Made by a program: the position numbers and the translations under genes
Source of the DNA: Ophiothrix spiculata
Lineage: Eukaryota > Echinodermata > Ophiuroidea > Amphilepidida > Ophiotrichidae
Strand: one strand, 5' to 3'
Assembly: GCA_000969725.1 (NCBI GenBank)
Contig: JXSR01S022433.1
Length of the DNA stretch: 23,789 nt
The notes under the pieces: generated by a model
Databases searched by the model: none
Told to the model about the DNA's origin: nothing
The model's input: the letters and a program-made list of their open reading frames with translations, nothing else
Shown: positions 18,230-23,789 of the stretch, in pieces
Numbering within the stretch: the first letter of the stretch is position 1
Layout: the number at the start of each line of letters is the position of its first letter

Positions 18230-19072
18230 TTATTGGTTCATAAGATAATTTGAATATCATCACAAAAAGTTGCATTTGGTTACAAAAAGATGAATTTTAT
18301 CATGTAATCTGATTGGTTCATAAGATAGTTGATTATATATTATCACAAAAAGATGAATTAATATCATACAATCTGATTGGTTCATAAGGTAATTTGATTA
18401 TATTATCACAAACAGATGAATTTGATACTAATCTGATTGGCCCATAATTTGAAGATAATTTGATTATATTATCACAAAATGATGAATTAATATCATGTTA
18501 TCTGATTGGTCCATAAGATAATTGATTATATTATTTCAAAAAATATAAATTTGTATCATGCTATCTGATTGGTTCATAAAATAGTTGCTTGTATTATTAC
18601 AAAAAGATGAATTTGTATTACGGTGCTATCTGATTGGTTCGTAAGATAATTGATTATATAATTTATATTATCACAAAAGATGAATTTGTATCATGCAATC
18701 TGATTGGTTCTTTAGATAATTGAGTATACTATTACAAAAAAGTGAATTTGTATCATGCTATCTGATTGGTTCTTAAAATAATTGATTATGATCACAAAAA
18801 GGTTAATTTGTATCATGCTATCTGATTGGTTCATAAGATAATTGAGTATACTATCACCAAAAAGGTGAATTTGTATCATGCTATCTGATTGGTTCTTAAA
18901 AAAATTGATTATATTTATCACAAAAAGATGAATTTCAATGTATCATGCAATCTGATTGGTTCACAAGAAAACATGATTGTCTTGAAAGATGAATTTGTAT
19001 TCTGTATCATGGAATCAAATTGGTTCACACGCAAGGAAATAAGATTTCAGAATATCTCATTGGTTCACAAGC
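18230..19072. repeat. Tandem array of about 60-70-bp units, each with CTGATTGG
   Basis: ATTGG occurs at 18232, 18312, 18374, 18436, 18505, 18568, 18633, 18703, 18765, 18825, 18888, 18955, 19019 and 19059. Eleven consecutive ones read CTGATTGG. The unit also has TTTGTATCATGC and ATTATATTATCACAAAAAG blocks. Mean spacing of the eleven is about 64 bp. The array ends at a run of G (19074-19084). Confidence 0.9.
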
Positions 19073-19165
19073 CGGGGGGGGGGTTAGTTAGTGGAAAGGA
19101 GGGTGTAGGGACGTGCGGCCAAGAACGATTGCCATATTCCGTATGCCCATGTCTCGTTTCCCATT

Positions 19166-19390
19166 GTTTGTAATTGTGCGGTGCAACACAAATAAACTTT
19201 GTTCTGCTTCGTGATCATATCAGTGGTCTGTGTACGGCAGATATTCCTATTACCTGGTGCTCACCAAGTATGAACATGTTGATTGTTGGTGCTGCCAGGT
19301 CATATGAATCATCTGCCGTACATAGGCCACTGATATGATCACTAAGCAGAAGGAAGTTTATTGTCTATGTTGCGCCGCACAATTACAAAC
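19166..19390. mobile_element. 225-bp TIR element with about 78-bp arms
   Basis: 19166-19242 and 19311-19390 are reverse complements with a 3-nt indel and few mismatches; the outer end is GTTTGTAATTGTGCGG and the inner end TACGGCAGAT. No target duplication is evident and there is no coding capacity. Confidence 0.85.
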
Positions 19391-19685
19391 AAAAATATTT
19401 GGGTACGACTTTTTGGGAATAAAATCTTCAAGACTTCTATTTTTGATAAAATAGAAGTCGGTGCCAAATCCCTGTTTAAAAAGCACTGCAGCAAAATTCC
19501 ACTTCTCCTCCTCCCTCTCCCCTTTTGGGTCAGGGGTATCTAAAATTTACCAATCTACTATACTTATATCGACCATACCTGAAAAAATATTCTGTATGAT
19601 TTTTTGTCTCACATGATGACGTAGAGCAAATATCAACATGTGATTTATGCATAATTTACTATGGTGCTTATTCAAAAGTTCTCGG
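19391..19685. other. Unassigned sequence
   Basis: No gene seen. A short hairpin, AGACTTCTATTTTTGATAAA / ATAGAAGTC, lies near 19429-19459. Confidence 0.4.
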
Positions 19686-19693
19686 CTTCCAGA

Positions 19694-20011
19694 CAGTGGC
19701 GGCACCACGGGGGGGCATTTGCCCCCCCAGCTTGCCCCCCCAGAAAAAAAATTCAGAAGCTTCTAGGCGCAAAATCTCTCTCTATTAGCCGTTTTTATTG
19801 ATCATTTTGACATAAAATGTAAAAATTTTGCGCGCTTCGCGCGTATTTCACTATTAAATATCATTATTTTAGCGTGCGTTACATTTTTAGTCCAAAAAAT
19901 TTTGCGTGCTACGCGCGCGGTATATTTTTCACAATTTTTTGCCCCCCCAGAAATTTGTCTTGCCCCCCCGTTTGCCCCCCCCCCAGAATTGAGATGCTGG
20001 TGCCGCCGCTG
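19694..20011. mobile_element. 318-bp hAT-like non-autonomous element with 8-bp target duplication
   Basis: It begins CAGTGGCGGCACCA and ends TGGTGCCGCCGCTG (one mismatch as inverted repeats). CTTCCAGA is duplicated exactly at 19686-19693 and 20012-20019. An 8-bp duplication and CAG-type ends are the signature of hAT transposons. The interior has several TTGCCCCCCC runs near both ends and GCGCGC palindromes, and no transposase. The intact duplication and ends suggest a fairly young insertion. Confidence 0.92.
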
Positions 20012-20019
20012 CTTCCAGA

Positions 20020-20352
20020 CAAAACGTTTCCTACAACTCATTGCCAGTCATTATTTGAGGCCATTCACATAATCAAACCAGGCTGCTGTACATGTTAGCT
20101 TACATTTCAAATCAAATTTAGTTTGAATCATGGAAAAATGCAGACATACTGCATGCATGACATAATTTCAGACCTGAAACTTTTCAGCTGATTTAAGCTT
20201 TTTTTTATTAGACCTTTCAGCTATTTTTCTTGATAATCAGCCAAATTTAAGCTCTTTGGTGCCAAATTTCAGCTCTTTTTTGAAGATTCAGTTTCAGGTC
20301 TGTAATTTGGTTTAGTTTTGCTATTTGTGCACCAGCTTGGGTTGCTTCAAGT
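20020..20352. other. Unassigned sequence
   Basis: No gene seen. A TTTCAGCT motif repeats several times at 20160-20300 (for example around 20181, 20215, 20267). Confidence 0.4.
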
Positions 20353-20479
20353 GGATGGCCCCAGTAATGGCGGCATTAAATTAGGTGCCGGAGTGTGTGG
20401 AACCGGATTGATCTGTAGACAACTCAATTTTCACTCCATCCTTACACCTTGGTAATATCTACCATTACTGGGGCTATCC
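20353..20479. mobile_element. 127-bp TIR element
   Basis: GGATGGCCCCAGTAATGG (20353-20370) and the reverse complement of 20462-20479 match with one mismatch. There is no coding capacity. Confidence 0.7.
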
Positions 20480-20836
20480 TAAGAAAAGGCATTTAAGTCA
20501 GCCATTTTTGTCCCCGCCCAACGAGTTCGAAAAGGGGCTATAAAATGTCCGTGTGTTCGTGATGAAAATGTTAACCCAAATGTTATTTTCTCAGAGACCG
20601 AGGGTCGCATGTTCCTGAAACTTGGTGGGTGGGTGCCCCTTGACCGTCCAAAGATCAAGTTTGTATTGGTTAGTGGATCAAAGGTCATCAGGGGTCATTA
20701 AAGATCAAAGGAGATCAAATTGGGTTCTACTTGATTTGAAAGTTACCCTTTCTCATTTTCAGTGTAAGTACAAATATCATAAAAAGAGGAGTTTCTAACC
20801 TTGAGCAGCATCCTATCAATTTGTATTTTGGAAAAA
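20480..20836. repeat. Repeat with GGTCA/GATCAA motifs related in style to 5172-6072
   Basis: It contains GAAACTTGGTGGGTGGG, then GATCAAAGGTCATCAGGGGTCATTAAAGATCAAAGG in short blocks. The order (GAAACTTGGTG, then GGTCA-type repeats) resembles the nested repeat in intron 2. No gene seen. Confidence 0.5.
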
Positions 20837-20963
20837 GTATACTTTAGGTCCCATCAAAAACTATACCCTAACCCTAAAACTAACCCTAACCCTAAATTAA
20901 ACCTTACCCTTTACCCTAACACGAACCCTAACCCTAAAATTCTGGATGGGCCCTAAAGTACAC
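20837..20963. repeat. Telomere-like CCCTAA array between inverted repeats
   Basis: About 70 bp (20866-20937) consists of imperfect CCCTAA repeats. They are flanked by GTATACTTTAGGTCCCATC (20837-20855) and its near reverse complement (20945-20963; two mismatches). Confidence 0.85.
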
Positions 20964-21829
20964 TTGGTCCTGTATTTCCAATAAGTATTCCCCCACTTTC
21001 TGGGTTTTGTGACCATTTTGACAGTCATCACCAGCTTTGTTAAATAAAACAAGAAAAGGTATCTTTTTCACACACATTTTAAGAACCTGTTGCGCCAGTT
21101 TCCTAGTTCCTGCACAGCCTTAGAAGGGACACTGATCCTTACCTTTATGTAGGAATATATTGATAGACTAAACCCATGTACTCATAGCTTGAAAATGTGG
21201 AGAGCTTAAGACCTGTGTTTAGCACTGTTTCTTGGATACTTGTTCAATGTGACCAAACAAATACTTTGATCAACACTCAGACAGTGACATGTGTTGGTAA
21301 GTTTCTACCATTGTCAACATTTTTAAATTGAAGAAAGGACATTCATATTTTTTGAACAACATCATTTTTGTTTGACAATCAATTATCAAGATTTAATAAG
21401 TAATGTAGACCAAAAATTGCACATTTATATATTGTCTGTGTTTCTAACTGCAGTGGCAATGTCATGACAGTCATGGAGACTACGGTGATGAAACTGTTGA
21501 CGCTGAACTTTCAAGATGGTGTCATTACATGTACCACCACATTTTGAATGTCCAATATGACAGTGATTGTTCGTTAACAAGTAGTGCAGTCGATGTCCTG
21601 AAAATGAGCAATGATCAAACTATGGATGCCAACTATCCAAATTGCCAAACTTCATAATCACTCTGACATCCTCTAGACAATCAAATTTCTTAAAACTGTC
21701 TGATAGAACAGGATGCATTAACCATGGTGAATGTCATGAAGGATAACTATAGTAGAGAACTGTCGAGGCTGATTATTGCAAATTCCTCAAAAAACCTCTT
21801 TGCCATTTCTTCTCAGACCCAGGTGTAGA
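20964..21829. other. Unassigned sequence
   Basis: No gene, RNA or element recognised; only short chance reading frames. Confidence 0.4.
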
Positions 21830-22023
21830 ATTTCTTTTGCGGTTGCGTGAGTCCAGGTGGACTTTCCCTGGATACAATTTGCGTGAGTCTTTGGACTCTC
21901 TTCTATTCAGTTTGCGTGAAGTATATTACAGTTTACGAGAATCTAGCTGGACTCGCTGTGGTTTTGTTTGCGCGAGTCTTTGCTTGAGTGGACTCTCGGA
22001 CTCGCGCAGAAATTCTAGCCCTG
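21830..22023. mobile_element. 194-bp TIR element, relative of 7559-7763
   Basis: The ends CAGGTGTAGAATTTCT and AGAAATTCTAGCCCTG match as inverted repeats with two mismatches, and share the TAGAAATTC..CTAGCCCTG signature of the intron 2 element. CAGACC flanks both sides (21824-21829, 22024-22029), a candidate 6-bp target duplication. The interior repeats GCGAGTC/GGACTC-type motifs. Confidence 0.7.
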
Positions 22024-22189
22024 CAGACCTGCCAACCTAAATCCCTGAATGTGGGACGTCCAATGTTGGACTGAGTGACATAACAATGCCATGCATAGCA
22101 AAACAGTCAGAAAAATGAGGGACATCTCAAATATCAGTTTTAAATAATCAGAAGGAGGGATAGTCACTCAAAATGGGGGACAGTCTGGC

Positions 22190-22556
22190 TTTCTGACCTA
22201 TAAAATATGATAACTCCAAACAGTTTGGTTTATCAGCAATGTCCCTGTCATGATGATGTTGATGATGATGACACCGTCGTGTCGCCGCTGACTGCGTGCA
22301 GTTTGGTTTATCAGCAATGTCCCTGTCATGATGATGTTGATGATGATGACACCGTCGTGTCGCCGCTGACTGCGTGATTCCCCAGGTTTCATAATCATTC
22401 TTTCTGACCTCCTATAAAATATGATAGCACCAAACAGTCTGGTTTATCAGCAATATCATTGTCATGTGTCATGACGATGCTGCTGATGATGATGATGATG
22501 ATGACACTGTTGATGATGGCTGTGTGATCCCCCAGGCATCATAGTCATTCTTTCTG
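22190..22556. repeat. Nested tandem duplications with GAT microsatellite
   Basis: A 78-bp unit (CAGTTTGGTTTATCAGCAAT..) is exactly repeated at 22221 and 22299. A larger unit (TTCTGACC..TATAAAATATGAT.. to CCCCAGGTTTCATAATCATT) recurs in diverged form from about 22402 with an expanded GATGATGAT run. The order of events seems to be the large duplication first, then the 78-bp one. Confidence 0.85.
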
Positions 22557-22650
22557 GCATCCTTTATACCACCAAACTCTGCCGTTTTGTAGAAAACTGT
22601 GAAAAGAAAATAGAATGTTATTATTACTAAACCTTATTCCCAGGCCTTAT

Positions 22651-22971
22651 TTAAAGGGGCAATTCATGATCCACTTTTATTCCTCAGGTCACGTCTATCA
22701 AAATTGAGTTTTATAGTTAGAAGAATCCTTAACTGGTGTATGTTACAATTCCCAAACCATTCTTTCAAATGTGCTTGCATTTTTGAGAAAAGTGAGAAAA
22801 TGAGCAATTTTCTAATTATTGTTGGGGCCCAGACAGTAATTTAAAACACAGCAGCCTATCGAATCAAGTGATATTTTCAGGATACATAATTTATGTTGTA
22901 CTCTTCTTTATATTTAGCTAGAAAAGAGATTTGGGTTTTCATCACATCAGAATCATAAATTGCACCTTTAA
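22651..22971. mobile_element. 321-bp TTAA-ended TIR element
   Basis: TTAAAGGGGCAATTCATGAT (22651-22670) and the reverse complement of 22952-22971 match with two mismatches. TTAA lies at both ends and could be the target duplication. There is no coding capacity. Confidence 0.7.
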
Positions 22972-23423
22972 GTGGAACCTCGATCATAGGTACAGAATAT
23001 CTTGATAAACGCTGCTTTCATACATGTACTCATTGTTGCTTTGCAGCTCTGTCGTCTGCTTCTTTTCCCACTTTTGCAGCTTTGTCGCTTCATGTCTGAA
23101 TTTTGAATTCATTTTAACTCGAACATCTTGCCATATAACAAAATTTTGATGATATCGATTTTTCTCAGCGACATGCAACTTTACCACAACGACAATCGGA
23201 GGCGACATATTTTTCCAAAAAATATATGTCACGCAGAGACAAAGCTACAAAACTACATGAGTATGAAAGCAGTATAACACAATGTAATTCTTCAGTATTT
23301 TGCATTCTGTATTTTAGATGGATAGCACAACACTTTAATAATACAAACTAGATTTTGTGACATAACCTATTTCAGAAATCAATGGATTTTGTTTAATATA
23401 CTTGACACCATACTTCATTTGTT
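22972..23423. other. Unassigned sequence
   Basis: No gene seen; an 82-codon minus-strand frame (22984-23232) has no recognisable features. Confidence 0.4.
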
Positions 23424-23720
23424 GTTGTTGGATATAATGTGTGAACTTGTACTTGAGAGTAGAGACAAACACATTAACCACCTTGAAAATGTACGCTTGA
23501 GTCAAAGGTCACTGTGTATTCGCTGCTAGCATGCTTTCACAAATTAAATCCAACAACAATATCATTTAGATCATTTAGTGTTGTTGGATTTTTTTAGTGA
23601 ACGTGTGTCTGTAGCCTATGCACAGGTCTCTGACACGAGTACACATTTTCAAGTTTGTTTAGTGCGCTTAGACCTACGCTCAAGACTCGGAGTACGAGTA
23701 CACAAATAAAATCCAACAAC
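23424..23720. mobile_element. Two adjacent GTTGTTGGAT-ended TIR units
   Basis: GTTGTTGGAT at 23424-23433 pairs with ATCCAACAAC at 23548-23557 (134 bp). The same pair recurs at 23580-23589 and 23711-23720 (141 bp). The units may be two insertions of one short family or one composite element. Confidence 0.65.
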
Positions 23721-23789
23721 TATATATCATTATAAGTGTCTTTAAATCAGGCTTTGTGTTTGAAAAAGAAGTTCCACTGATCTCTGTTC

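Noticed and set aside
19802..20098. Open frames on both strands at the hAT-like element
   Set aside because: They are made of poly-C/G and GC-palindrome sequence of the element; not transposase.
22221..22376. CRISPR-like or satellite array
   Set aside because: Two adjacent identical units without spacers; a simple tandem duplication in a eukaryotic context.

Overview
This looks like animal nuclear DNA, probably from a marine invertebrate; an echinoderm or another non-vertebrate deuterostome is my guess, not a demonstrated assignment. The reasons are AT-rich, intron-bearing sequence, a long C2H2 zinc-finger gene with consensus GT..AG introns, a tRNA-derived SINE, non-LTR retrotransposon pieces, and many short inverted-repeat elements. 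There is no bacterial-style gene packing.

I can support one host gene, on the + strand. Coding exon 1 (2008-2380) and exon 2 (4591-4743) join in phase 1 to a very large terminal exon (10318-14646). The predicted product is a nuclear protein: a long acidic, disordered N-terminal part, four 51-residue tandem repeats, recurring basic-Tyr-acidic boxes, four 14-residue repeats, then seven C2H2-type zinc fingers and a C-terminal 20-residue duplication. One extra A in a six-A run (13714-13719) breaks the frame between the disordered part and the fingers. As written, the first part stops at 13727 and the fingers lie in the +1 frame.

Two points of gene history stand out. Exon 2 and the first 168 nt of exon 3 are paralogous, including their upstream intron flank, so an exon was duplicated. 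The second copy is now fused to the terminal exon, with a GTATTTCAG remnant where the first copy has its splice donor. A 262-bp inverted-repeat element, with a 64-bp palindrome at its centre, has inserted 17 nt before exon 2, and the paralogous copy keeps the empty site. Another inverted-repeat element begins inside the stop codon.

The remaining DNA is mostly mobile-element debris. 1-1987 is upstream sequence with two TIR elements. Intron 2 (4744-10317) holds a nested pair of elements, an AGGTCA-rich tandem array, a 101-bp-arm foldback, a 5'-truncated LINE, an antisense RT fragment and a multi-arm inverted repeat beside exon 3. 14647-23789 holds a SINE, several MITEs (one hAT-like with a perfect 8-bp target duplication), a CCAAT-box-bearing ~64-bp tandem array, a telomere-like CCCTAA array inside a TIR, and tandem duplications. 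I see no second host gene there.
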